From Colius striatus (lineage: Eukaryota > Chordata > Aves > Coliiformes > Coliidae), in NCBI RefSeq assembly GCF_028858725.1, contig NC_084768.1:33634664-33698663 (forward strand): a stretch of DNA of 64,000 nt. The letters run 5' to 3'. The notes under the pieces are model-generated. The model saw only the letters and a list, made by a program, of their open reading frames with translations, was not told the DNA's origin and ran no database searches. Of this stretch, positions 1 to 10,490 are shown piece after piece. The first letter of the stretch is position 1. Each line of letters starts with the position of its first letter. Both the position numbers and the translations under genes were made by a program.

Positions 1-3000
1 GAGGCCGAAGGTATTAAACCTAAAACTACTCCTGCTTGGGGAGAAGCTTTATAACCACATGTGGAAACTTGCAGTTTGCTACTGCAAGGTGCCCAGAACA
101 CAGCATTAGCCCCGAGAACATCACAGCATTCAGGACCACACAGAGCTCTGCCATGGATTATTCTCTGTCAATATCTACTATATTTAACCAAAGCAAAAAC
201 CTGAAATAAAGCAGGGAATCGGGCCACATATTTGCCAAAAAACAGGGGAAATGGGAACCAAGCATTTAAGAAAAATGTTAATTACCTCAGAGTCAAATAA
301 GAGTAGCTCATGAATTAGCAAGGTCTTGTGCTTATTTACTGAATAGGTGATAAGTTACCCAATGTATGCCTGACCTTCTCAAGTCATATTTCTATCCAGG
401 AAAGTCATGGCTATTAACTGCTGCCAGGGTGCCATGGGATTCGTGTTCTGAGGCTTCCTTTTCACTTTGTTGTTGTAGCCTCTCATCTTTTACTGACATT
501 AGACACCACTCATCACGATCAGTGTCAGAAGCTATAACAGCATCTGTTGCAGTGGCAGCTTCTGCCGGATGAAGAGTCTCCTTCTTTACCTTAAAGAATG
601 TCAATCATTTCTCCTTCTCGGCATCCAGACTTGCTCATCAGTTAGTAACAACACTTCCAGCTACACCAAACATGATTTTTGAATAAACATCGGACTGAGA
701 TCATTGGAAATGATTGACAGCTTATAAACCACACTTTTCAGAAACCAGTAAGGAAAGAGGAAAACCTGTCTTTCCCTACTTCTAACGTTTCACTGTCATT
801 TGAAACAGCTTCTACCTGAGGGGCAGGGGACAAAAAAACTTGATTGGTGACATGTAAAGGCCTTACAGGTCGCTTTCTGGAGGGCATCTTACAGGGTCTC
901 CTTTCTGCTAGTAGCCACACTGGAGGAGAAGTTATCAGACGTTAATTAAAGAAAATTAACACCATTTAACTGCCAGACACCCAGGTCAGCTTTCCCTCTG
1001 GAACAGCAGGTATCCATCAGGCTCAGCACAGCCATCCCCTTGCCACCTTGCTCTGTTCACCTCCTGTGCAGCATGCCCAGGAGCCCCAGCCTGAGCCATG
1101 CCCACTGAACTGGCCAGGAGGGCAGCAGCCCCCTCACACCCTGCACCAAGCTGCTGCAGGGGCCTGCAGGACACAGTGCATTCATCAATGGAAGCCCTGA
1201 ACTCTAACCCTGAATGCAAGGGCACCAGCCACCCTAGCAGGGAGAACAGCAGGATACCAATGTATGAGTCATAGCTAATAAAAACAGAAATGGCAAGCAA
1301 TGGAGCAAGGAGGAAAGCTGGAAGTACTTACAGCTCTGTGCCCCTTGTGTCTGACTGCTTCCTTCCAACGCTTTGCGTTCCCGTTCCCAGTTGTCCTGCA
1401 GCTCTGCTGGGTACCGAGGGCTGTCCTCTCGCAGGCAGGCCAGGGGTGACACGCTTTCCTAAAGCTGTGTGCCGCTTCCAGAAGCTCTGTACGTCCCCCT
1501 TTCCTCTGACAGGGGGTCACCAGGCGGCTCCCGGGCGGGTGCCAGCTCCCATTCGTTGCCCATGCAGGGGCTACTCTGAAGCCCACGCTGGCAGCACCTC
1601 ACCCCCAGCCAGCAGAGCTTTGCCCAGGGCTGGGTCTGGCTCACAAAGCACCTGGCAGCCTGGAGGAGCCAGGGCTTCCAGGACAGGGCTGCCTGCTCCA
1701 GCACTTCCCTAAGAAATCAGGACCTAATTAACCAGCTGCCCATCAGCACCCAGCCTTTAGCATCACCTTGGGGAACAGCAGGCACACCTGAGAAGTCTCC
1801 TTTCCAAGACAAACTGCATTTTAGCAGTAATGCAACAAAACAGGATCAGGAATTATTTTCGCTCGGTTTTGAGAGATGTACTTTATGGTAACGTTTCCTA
1901 TAACAGCCAATTTTTACCTATGCAACCCGTGTTCTATACTCAATGCTTCTCTTGCTTTTCTTTGTTATTGAGCTTGACAAAAATGCCGAGGAGCTCACTA
2001 GGAAGTACTTCGCAAATAATAAAAGGAAAGCTGCTTTTTTTTTCTTTGCAAAGAAAGAGTATAGGCCTCTTTCAAAATAGAGAAAGCAAGAAATCCCTAG
2101 AAACCATTCCTTGTGTCATCCTCCACAAGCAAAGCTTATCTCCCATTTCTTTTCAAACACCAGCAGGACCATAGCTTAGCAGCACAGAATCAGCTTCACT
2201 GGAGGTACTTGGACCTTCTTGAGCTCTTTATGCATTCCTCCCAAGACTGAACAAGATAGCTTAAAATACAGAGCAGAGATTTGCCCCAGGTTCTCAGACA
2301 GGCTTAAATGGCAATGTTTTTTAATGGGAAAGGAAGTGGACACGTCTCACTTATCAAAGAGAAATATTTCTATTTCAACAGAAGCTTTTGAGGGGAAAAA
2401 AAACCCCAAACACCAAAACAAAGCAAGCTGTAAGCAGAAATATTTCCATCCAGTTGAAAGGCAGGTGCACCTTTTGTTTGGTAAGCACACAGAGCTGCAC
2501 ACAGCTGCAAAGTGTCAGTGTTAGCACAGGTGCCTGCTCACTGTGTGGGCAGCTACAGCTGCTCCTTCCCACATCTCAGCTCAGGAATAGCTTCTTGAAT
2601 TACCTTTACCTGGGGTTAGGATTACTTCTGATGTAGAACTACATTGTCTATTGATCTTTATTGATCTCTTGAAAACACATATGCAAATGCTGGATTTCCC
2701 CTGCAGGAGTTGCCAAGGTTGAACGCAAGCCTCAGGAGTTTTCCTCCAGGATTTGGCCAGTCCCACAGCTGTAGGCTGCCACGGTTTCTGCCCCTGCCTT
2801 GTGCTTGGCGTTGGCTGAGCTTGTGACTGAGTGTGCAAACATGGTGAGCATCCCCGTTCCCTCACCTTTAGCACTGAAATTTTGAAATGGTTGCAGGGAG
2901 AAGTGCTGTTTTTAGCGTTTAAATGCTGAGACTGTGGCTGCTACAGGCGCGACTGGCGCAGAGCAGCCACTGTTATCCCTACCTGTGATTTGTTGAACCC

Positions 3001-6000
3001 CTTACCCAAGCCATTTTGAGAGATGTGAAAGTAGTGCTGCTCAAAACAAGTAACAGGGAACATGATGAAAATAGTCAAATATCAGGTAAAAGGGAGACAG
3101 AAAGCAAACCCAAACCCACTGTAGAGCGACAATGTGTTTTATGAACAAAGAGCATGGGTTGGTCAGTTTGGGGGTTGGACTTGTTTTTGTCTTTCTGCTG
3201 GCCAATACCTCAGTTCACACTTCCAAATTCTAAGCTCTGTGCTAAGATCTCTACAACTGGGACTGAAGCTTTGCTTCAGGAAGGCTTTCCTCTCTGTGTT
3301 TTCTACTTACGTTTTACCAATGCTCTAAAGCATAAAACAGGTCCTTAAGGATAGATTAGACTGCCACCAGAAAAACATATCCAAAGCAGAAAGTAAAATT
3401 GGCAAAATTAGTCATTTTCGGTGGAACAGCTTTCCAGGTCAAGGATTACTTGCTGAAGAAACACTAAGCGAAGGACCGAAGATGCAACATTATAAATGGT
3501 CTTCCCTCAGCCACTTGTACCACTGCTGGAACAATTCATTCCTTAGTAAGAAATACGATGGCCTATTAGCAGGAAGAAAGATTAGGTGCACATTAATCAA
3601 ACATTTCAGACGTATACACGTGCATACAGCACCCAGCAATATCCCATTACCCTCCTGCACAAGATGTATGTAATCAATATTTCAAGTACATCTAGTTAGT
3701 TTCATATCAATGGGCTTTAAGGGTTTCCCTCCACTCTCTAATACAGGCAGAGCTTTTGAAGCCAACACCAGGAATCTTCTGAAGCACTGCTTGACCAAAT
3801 AAGTGTTTGAGCTCCACTTTCTGCGGTGTTCAAGCAAACCAGGCCAAAGACAGACCCAAAGTGATCTCCCACCAACAGGCAGAGACAAAAAGATTAACAA
3901 ACTACAGTTATCAGGGTTCTGTTTGAGGAGCGCTGACTGGAAATGTTAATTGTTGCCCTTCTCCTGGCTGAGGAGAGCTGCTAAAGCACTGGCCTTTGCC
4001 CCTCCTCCTAAGATAACCACTGGAAAAGGTTCAAATACATTTGGTGGAAGCCAGTCCATCGGAGGCAGTAACTTGCTGTTTGTTTTGCGTCTAGAAACAG
4101 GAGGTGTTTGCAAACATCAGTCCTTTTGCTGCTGTTTGCATCAAGTAAATATTGTTCTATTTGACAGTCATTTGCTTGTTTCCAAAAGGAGCTCTGGGGA
4201 AAGGGAGAGCCTCGGGCCCAGAGCAGCGTTCACCCGGCACTCTGCCCACAGCCCCTCTTACCGTTCCGTGCTCCTGGCAGGAGGAGGCTGCATCTGAGGC
4301 AGGAGATGAGCTCATCTCTGGGTATCAATTAACACAACTCCAGTGGGCTCTGAGCTTCGTTCTTTTCATAAAAAGCTGCAGCACAGAACTCAACTACCCT
4401 TTCTGTTTGTGTTTTCCCAGCCTCCCATCACACGGTGCATCCTTCAGAAGGGCAGCAGGAGCAGCACAGAAGAAAACCGCCTCCTTTCAGACCCAGTACC
4501 CCCAAACCATTGCTGACAGCCAATGGTTGCAAGTGTAGGAAAGTCTCCTGGCACGGAATCGTCTCGCCAGGGTCAGAGAGCTGTTACTTATTTATTAGGG
4601 TATGTGGAATCGGGGTTCTCACAGCCACAAACAACAGAAAAGGTGTGTGAAGAAATCCATCTCTGATTTCACGTTGTGGCCTACAAAGCCCGCAGTATGC
4701 AGCACTCCTTTCATTAATCCTGCACATCCCCTCAGGCTCACACAACCTGTACTTCAGCACCTTTAATACGCTGCCTCTGTGTCAAGGAGCACGTTGCTGG
4801 GTTCAGGCTGTGAGACATCTCCAGGCACCAGGATGGGGCTTACAGCAGGGTGTGGGGAGCTGGCTCCATCCCAGCCTGGGGGAGTTGGGTTTCACTGCAC
4901 ACAGCTGCACAAGTGACACGGCGATGAGTCACCTAATTCCTTCGAAGCAAACGCAGATTCCTCCTGACAGCACTTAGATGTTTCTAAGCTCAGAGTTTAC
5001 CAATGGCAGCTTGTGTTTGCACAGAAATAGAAAAACAGAGAAGCAGCTACTTTAGAAGCAGTGAAGTTGTGCGTCTCATAAAGGAAGTGGCATGTGCACT
5101 GGGGCTTTCCCTTTCTTTCTGGGAGTGGGTTTCTTACTGGTGTGTGGTCCCTGAAAAAAGGCTGCAGAACCTGCCATGGGGCAGCGCTTCAAAAAGGGGG
5201 GAATGTTTTTTTCCCTGTGTGATTTCAGAGGCCTGAGGCACTACACCGTGTGTCTGGGGACGGCTGCACTGGGGGCTCACAACCACGGTTCACCAGAGAA
5301 AAGGAGACCTGGAAAGTCTTCCAGAAATGGATTGGACTTTTGTTATGACCCCTGCATGTGGAGACAGATGCACGTGTAACCACCTTCGGAGCTGCAGTGA
5401 GGACAGCCAGGAGAAGCAGGCAGCCTGGTCCCTTCACTGGGATGCCCTCTGTAACAAAACCACCCCTATGAGGGAGAGTCCATTGCTCTAGCATGAAACC
5501 CAGGTTCCAAAAGATTACGAAAAGTGGTGTGTGGCTGCAGAAATTGCTGCAGACCTGGAGGGACTGTCATCCTTGGGCTTTGCATCCAGCAACACACTCA
5601 TGGGGTAGGGAGCATCCAGCCAGCAAGGTTTTTGTACTGAGCACTGTGAAAGCTAAACCGAAAAAAATAGGAAACATAAACATCATGTCTGCTGTTGAAC
5701 CCAGACATCCCCAGCTAATGAGGCAGCTCCTGCCCTTCTGTACTTCCCCGGGACCGTGTGGCACAGGGCTGCGCTGCCAGCCTGCAGCTGCCACCTGGCA
5801 ACAGTGTGGGGTTTGTGTGCTGAGGCTCACAGGCAGGCACCCAGACCTCCTGCTCACAGCAGCACCCTGCACGTCTCCCCTGGGTACCTCTATGGGCTTT
5901 CTGGGAAGAAACCAAGGTGACATTGCCCTATCCCGGGCTCTGTCTGCATGCTGGTTTTAGGCCTCCTGCCCCGCACGTGGACACATCAGCCGCACACCCA

Positions 6001-7855
6001 TGGAGCAAAGGGAAACTGATGCACCTTGCCACGGGTGGCACCCTGGAAAATGTATCTGGGCGGTGTGTACAGTCGGCGGGTGTAGGTGCAGCTATGGGGC
6101 TGCTGGTTCTGCTTGTCTTACAGGTAATGCTTTGGGATCAGAGCAGCTTCTTGGCCCTTGCAGGTGCAAGCAGTTAATGAATGCTGTATTTTGCCTGTGG
6201 ATGATCTTTACTGCTCATATTAGCTCTGAAAGGGCCAATAAACAAGAGAGAATAATCTGAGACTTTTCAGTTGCTAAGGCAATGAATTAATCAGCATGTA
6301 TGTGTTCAGCATATTCACATGATACTGCCAAGACCTACAGCTTTAGGTGTCCTGCTATACTTTTGCCAGCACGAGAGAAGGGAGCGGAGGCATTGGCAGA
6401 GAACAAAGTGTCGGTGGTTAGGGCTGTAATAAACATTTTGGAAGGAGAAAGCAGCACCTACTGCACACACGACATTCATGTATTATGGGATGTTTTTGCA
6501 TGCCAGCAAAATGTGGCGCTCTGCCACTATTCTGTGTAACAGCTTCATTTAGCCTAATTATTGGGTATAAAATCCTCTTGTCCGGTAAGAGCTGATTTCT
6601 CCCCCCAGAGTTGTGAATCCAGCCTTAAGCATATTTGGTGTATTTGATCAGATTTACGGACCCTGAACCAACCCTGCATCTGACAACACGTTGCTTCACT
6701 TAAACCATTAAATTTCTGTCTGTCTCGGGAACTGTGTTCTTTAAAACCTCCTGGAGTAAGATGCAAACCATCCAAGCAGCACCAACATCATTTCCAAACC
6801 CCAGCGCGTCAATGCATGCTCTGGAGAGCTGAGGCTGCTGCAGCGTGGTTGATGTGCTTAGGCGAACCCACAGTTTGTAGATGTTTCGGACGCTGATCAG
6901 GCAGCCCAAGCAAACAGCAGCAAAATAAATACTGCAATCCCTTCTCACATGTGCACTTAGCACAGAAGTTTAGAAAAGAAGAAAAAGTTGGGTTATTTTA
7001 GTTAGAAAGACCAAATGACATGTTTTGGTTCTTTGGTTCGGGATGCATTCCCACTTACCTACTTAAACAACAGACAGGGTCTTTCTTACAGCCCTTTACC
7101 GTGAGTCCGTAGTTACCCAAAAACTGCCGTCCCTGCCTCTTTCCTCAGGGACACAACGTTCACAAGAACAATTAGGGGACAGTGCTTTGCACCCTCCCCT
7201 CCCTGAGCTCTTGGCTGCTGCTTTTCTCTTTCTCTCTCATATATACAGAGACACTGTACACAGACACCTACCAAAACCCCTGGTTCCCATTTCTGAGTGA
7301 TTTTACCCTTGCAGTTGTTGTAGGTGGTGATACCTGCCTCTTTTTCTCTTGGTTTGGAGCCACTTTGGTTTCCTTAAGCAGCTTACCCTCCCTACTGTCT
7401 GGCATAAAGGTGAGCCTTTAGTCAAGGCCCGTACAGCCCCATACATTCAGGTAGAGGTTAGCCCAGTCTCAAACCAAAAGCTGCCTGCAAGCAGGAAATC
7501 CATGGTGTGACCCTCAGTGTCAGGCTAGTGGGACAGAGCTGTACAAGCTGCCACTGCAAGCGGGCAGCCTGTTATCCTCACATCTGGAGCTCCAAGCCCC
7601 GTCCTTACCCCAATTCCAGCCTGGCTTTGTGCAAATGTAAATCTCCTTATCAGCAAAGTGACGATAATGCCACTATAGCACATGGCACCGTGCAGGGGAA
7701 TTAAATGGATGAGGTATATGAAGTGTTTTAGATGTCAGACAAAGTACATCTAAAACCTAAACGTCCTTACAGAAAGCTCTGATAGCTGGGGATCAGAGCA
7801 CTAACAGGGAGAGAGGCATTACAGAGCTGGCAGAGAGGCCAGGTCTGATCCTGAG
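1..7855. other. Noncoding DNA, no supported gene
   Basis: I see no gene, RNA gene or clear transposable element in this stretch. Short ORFs occur on both strands, but they overlap in several frames, have no domain-like sequence and lack a consistent exon structure. Base composition alternates between AT-rich parts and GC-richer patches, for example about 1000-1710 and 5380-6120. Those patches are not CpG-rich enough to be islands. A 10-bp tandem pair (TATTGATCTT then TATTGATCTC) lies at 2649-2668. The right end leads directly into the CpG island. Confidence 0.6.
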
Positions 7856-7931
7856 CAGTGGCTCCTGGGGATAGCCAGCGGGACGCCAGCGGAGAGCAGC
7901 CCCGCAGGCGAGCGCCGGCAGGGGAGGCGCT

Positions 7932-7966
7932 GCCCAGCCCCGGCTCGCCCAGCCCCGGCTCGCCCA
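7932..7966. repeat. 15-bp tandem duplication in CpG island
   Basis: The unit GCCCAGCCCCGGCTC occurs twice head to tail (7932-7946 and 7947-7961), followed by the first five bases of a third copy. It lies inside the CpG island and contains CCCCGG and CTCGCCC elements of the kind bound by SP/KLF factors. Short GC-rich duplications of this sort are common in promoters and probably arose by replication slippage. Confidence 0.85.
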
Positions 7967-7981
7967 CCCGCGACCGCCGCG

Positions 7982-8027
7982 CGTCTGCGGGAGCTGGGTA
8001 AAGCCGTCTGCGGGAGCTGGGTAAAGC
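7982..8027. repeat. 23-bp perfect tandem duplication in CpG island
   Basis: Two identical 23-bp units lie head to tail at 7982-8004 and 8005-8027. Each contains CTGCGGGAGCTGGGTAAAG. The GGGTAAAG in each unit resembles a 5' splice site on the + strand, so the duplication would also duplicate a potential donor. The perfect identity suggests a recent origin, possibly still polymorphic. Confidence 0.9.
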
Positions 8028-8170
8028 CGCTTGCAGTCGGCGGCCCCGCGGGCGGAACGCAGCCAGCCGTGCCCGGGGAGGCGGCTGCCCGCTCAGAGCG
8101 ATCGCGCCCGCCGCCGCTCCCGCACCCCGCACCGAATCCCGGCCCCGGCCGTTCCCACGGGCACTGCGGG

Positions 8171-8400
8171 GGGGTGACTTGGGACTGCTTTGGCTTTGCC
8201 TAATGATTTCCTGATAACAACATAACGGAATGGCTCCTGAAGGCCATTTCACGCGGTAGATTTATGGCAGCATTACCTGCGTATTTAGAGTTCAGGAGGA
8301 CGAATATTTCTGTTTTTATTGCCCCATTATTTATAAAGTTCTCTTTGAATCCTGTAAATACGGGTGTTTATTATTAATTTCCCCTCAGACTTTGTCCCTC
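8171..8400. promoter_or_regulatory. AT-rich candidate conserved noncoding element beside the island
   Basis: Immediately right of the CpG island the sequence becomes AT-rich, non-repetitive and full of homeodomain-type cores. These include TAATGATTTCCTGATAAC at 8201-8218, a TTTATGG HOX/CDX-like core near 8261 and TTATTATTAATTT near 8370. This character is typical of deeply conserved vertebrate enhancers and promoter-proximal elements. Conservation itself cannot be seen in a single sequence. No open frame suggests coding function. Confidence 0.35.
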
Positions 8401-9900
8401 TCCTTGGCAAACATTGATTTTTTAATTTTTCCCCCCCTGTTTTTCCCAGTGAACCTTGAAATTAAAATGTCTCTCTTTTTTTGCTTAATTTCTTTTTTGT
8501 ACACTGGCCCCATTGTCAGCACAGCAAGAGCAAGGTGCTTTGTTAGATTACTGCTGCTTCAAAGCTACTGAAAGGGAGAGTTGACCACATTTTATCGCAC
8601 GTGTGTAGCTCCTTCATGAGCTGCCATTATTCTGTTTAAAACACAGACCAAATCCCAACTTCTCAGCGTTTCAGGGAAGCATTTACAATTTCTTTCTGGC
8701 ATTTCAGAGCCAATTTTTACCAGATTATACACTGACTTTTAAGAACTGTAGAATTCTTTGTCCTCTTAGTGGACAAGTCACATGCACAGAAACGGCCACA
8801 CACAACACTAGCAAGGTCTGCAAGCAGGGAGAATCTCTTCTGTCAGATCAGCTGGTCGAGTTGGGGAGACAGAAAAGAAATGCTTTCAGATACACAACCC
8901 CTGAAAGGGTTTCTGGATTGTTTTTTTTTCCAAATATATCAATTGTTCTAATAAAAAATATTACCTCTCCCTGCAAAGCTTGCCTCTCTCCTGCCCTTCT
9001 GCCGCTGCAGCTACAGCAGCAGTACTTCTAGCGGGAAAATAATGGTATTTGTATAGCCAAGAAGCCATATCACCATTTTTCCAAGCACTTTTCATCAAAA
9101 CTACTGTCTGTTCCCTCTCCTACAGCAGAGGGGGGTTTCTAGAGTATTTTTAGAAAAGAATAATTTTTATGATAATTACTTTGCCATCGTCATTTTATCT
9201 GCTGTAGCACAAGAACTCTCCGTTACACATTCTTGACCAAGAATGCTTTTTTTCTCTTGCTAAGTAGCCAGGGCACTGTAGGTTATGAAATTAAAGCTTA
9301 AATTATAGTAGGGTAAAGTGGCTGGACCCTGGAACACAGATAGGTTTGTATCCTTGGCCGGCCTGACGTGCCAGCAGAAAGTCAGGACATTCTTCAGCAT
9401 ACTCAGGGAAAATGAAACGCTCCATAAATGAAAGGGGGTTGCTCGGCTTTGTGACCTGGGACTGTGCATTATGCTAAGCGAGTGTAGCAGCCTGTGTTAA
9501 ATGCTAAAGAGCAGGCAGCGGGTGTTGGAAGCTCCAAGAATTGCATTGTAACATATAAAGTTCTTTAAAAGTGGCTCGTCCTAGGCTCTAATAAACCCTG
9601 GCCTCTAAAAGGTAAATTGGCAAAATGATGCTGGTGTGATGGTGTGGCCGTGACAGCCGTCGCTGCCCAGTCCATAACTCTGGGCTCTTGTGATAATGAC
9701 AGTTACGCTTCCCCAAAAGCACTTGGGTTACTTCCTCAGCCTGTTTAACCTGTGGTAATCAATTATAGATTTACAAGTGGCACAGAGGCAGATGGGCACC
9801 TGCACCCGCTGCACGAGCACCGGAGGGAAGCTTCCTGCCACTCCTGACGGGGGTGGGCACGCCGCTGCAGAGCCGGTCGTTACCCCCACTGCAGGAAGGG
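8401..9900. other. Noncoding DNA with T-rich stretches
   Basis: There is no supported gene here. The left part (about 8410-8510) is rich in T and C runs. The remainder is AT-rich single-copy-looking DNA with scattered TAAT cores, for example around 9140-9190. I see no transposon fragment that I can identify. Confidence 0.5.
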
Positions 9901-9965
9901 CAGCCTTGCCTCCAGGATGCAACCACATCCCATTTGTGCAGAGCCTCTGATCTGTTTTCCTCCAG

Positions 9966-10015
9966 ACTGCATGTCTCGCTCGATGGGGTACAACACATCG
10001 GCAGTGAGCAAACCG
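9966..10015 (+). other. Candidate exon A (50 bp) of a possible spliced transcript
   Basis: A strong polypyrimidine acceptor (CTGTTTTCCTCCAG, ending at 9965) precedes a 50-bp stretch that ends at a good donor (CCG then GTGAGG at 10016). One frame is open and, after two leading bases, reads C-M-S-R-S-M-G-Y-N-T-S-A-V-S-K-P, ending on a codon boundary. A second frame is also open, so coding status is not decided. Several CpG are retained (CTCGCTCGATGG), as often in exons. I do not recognise the peptide. It is grouped with the stretches at 10186-10279 and 10416-10490, whose frame continues it. Splice-like signals occur often by chance in 64 kb, so confidence is low. Confidence 0.2.
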
Positions 10016-10163
10016 GTGAGGTTTTAAGCCTGGTTACAAACATTCATCCCACCCTCTTCCACGTGGCATGTTCTCGAGGTGCCAGAGAGACCCTCCCCAG
10101 GACAGAAAATATTCCCTTACTAACTTTTATTTTGCCTCTAATGGTATTGTGCCAAACTAGAGA

Positions 10164-10183
10164 TTGTTTGTTTGTTTGTTTTT
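10164..10183. repeat. Short TTTG tandem repeat
   Basis: About four copies of TTTG (or GTTT) run together and end in TTTTTAG. The repeat forms the polypyrimidine-like lead into the candidate acceptor at 10184-10185, which is one reason that splice site may be accidental. Confidence 0.85.
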
Positions 10184-10185
10184 AG

Positions 10186-10279
10186 GACAGCAGCATTTCC
10201 CCAACAGGAACACAGATAGTGCCTGGTGTGGCTGTTTTGCAGAAGGACTTGCCAGGCACCAGCTCTGTCAGCAGCTTTG
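10186..10279 (+). other. Candidate exon B (94 bp) of a possible spliced transcript
   Basis: The stretch follows an AG acceptor at 10184-10185 and ends at a consensus donor (CTTTG then GTGAGC at 10280). The frame continuing candidate exon A is open throughout. It begins D-S-S-I-S-P-T-G-T-Q-I-V-P-G and ends T-S-S-V-S-S-F plus one base, giving a phase-1 junction. The serine- and threonine-rich composition is protein-like, but I do not recognise a family. A second frame is also open, which weakens the case. The intervening introns would be 170 bp and 136 bp, short but normal for birds. Confidence 0.2.
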
Positions 10280-10415
10280 GTGAGCCAAGTGCCACACGTT
10301 AACTTCTTAACACACCTGCCACCATCTGTACCCAAAAAGTGGTCCAGACTTGCTAAGCAGGGCCTATTATAAGATCTCCTTAATTACCATTAATTACCTT
10401 ATTTTTTCTTAACAG

Positions 10416-10490
10416 TGCAAACTTACCAGCTATAACAAAAGATGTTTAGGAAACAAACCTTGCCAAAATAAATGAATTAAGAGCATTCAT
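10416..10490 (+). other. Candidate terminal exon C with stop and AATAAA
   Basis: A strong acceptor (ACCTTATTTTTTCTTAACAG, ending at 10415) begins this stretch. Joined in phase to candidate exon B it adds V-Q-T-Y-Q-L and then a TAA stop at 10433-10435. A canonical polyadenylation signal AATAAA follows at 10467-10472. Together these would make a plausible 3' end of a small transcript. AATAAA is common by chance in AT-rich DNA, and no upstream exon has been secured, so this is a hypothesis only. Confidence 0.18.

Larger units (their letters stand above)
7861..8170. promoter_or_regulatory. CpG island, probable promoter
   Basis: By eye count, this 310-bp stretch holds 46 CpG dinucleotides in about three-quarters G+C. 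Observed CpG is therefore close to the random expectation, whereas the flanks show the usual vertebrate CpG depletion. In birds such islands usually mark promoters of housekeeping, developmental or long noncoding RNA genes. One GC box (GGGCGG) lies at 8050-8055; I see no TATA box. Orientation cannot be decided. A 161-codon open frame crosses it on the minus strand (7767-8252), but it is low-complexity and rich in Arg, Ala and Pro, as expected when a GC-rich island lacks stop codons. The island abuts an AT-rich, conserved-looking block on its right. It could also be an orphan island or enhancer rather than a gene start. Confidence 0.7.

Noticed and set aside
7767..8252. 161-codon minus-strand frame across the CpG island
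   Set aside because: It is Arg/Ala/Pro/Gly-rich low-complexity sequence caused by scarcity of stop codons in GC-rich DNA; it includes the direct translation of the tandem duplications.
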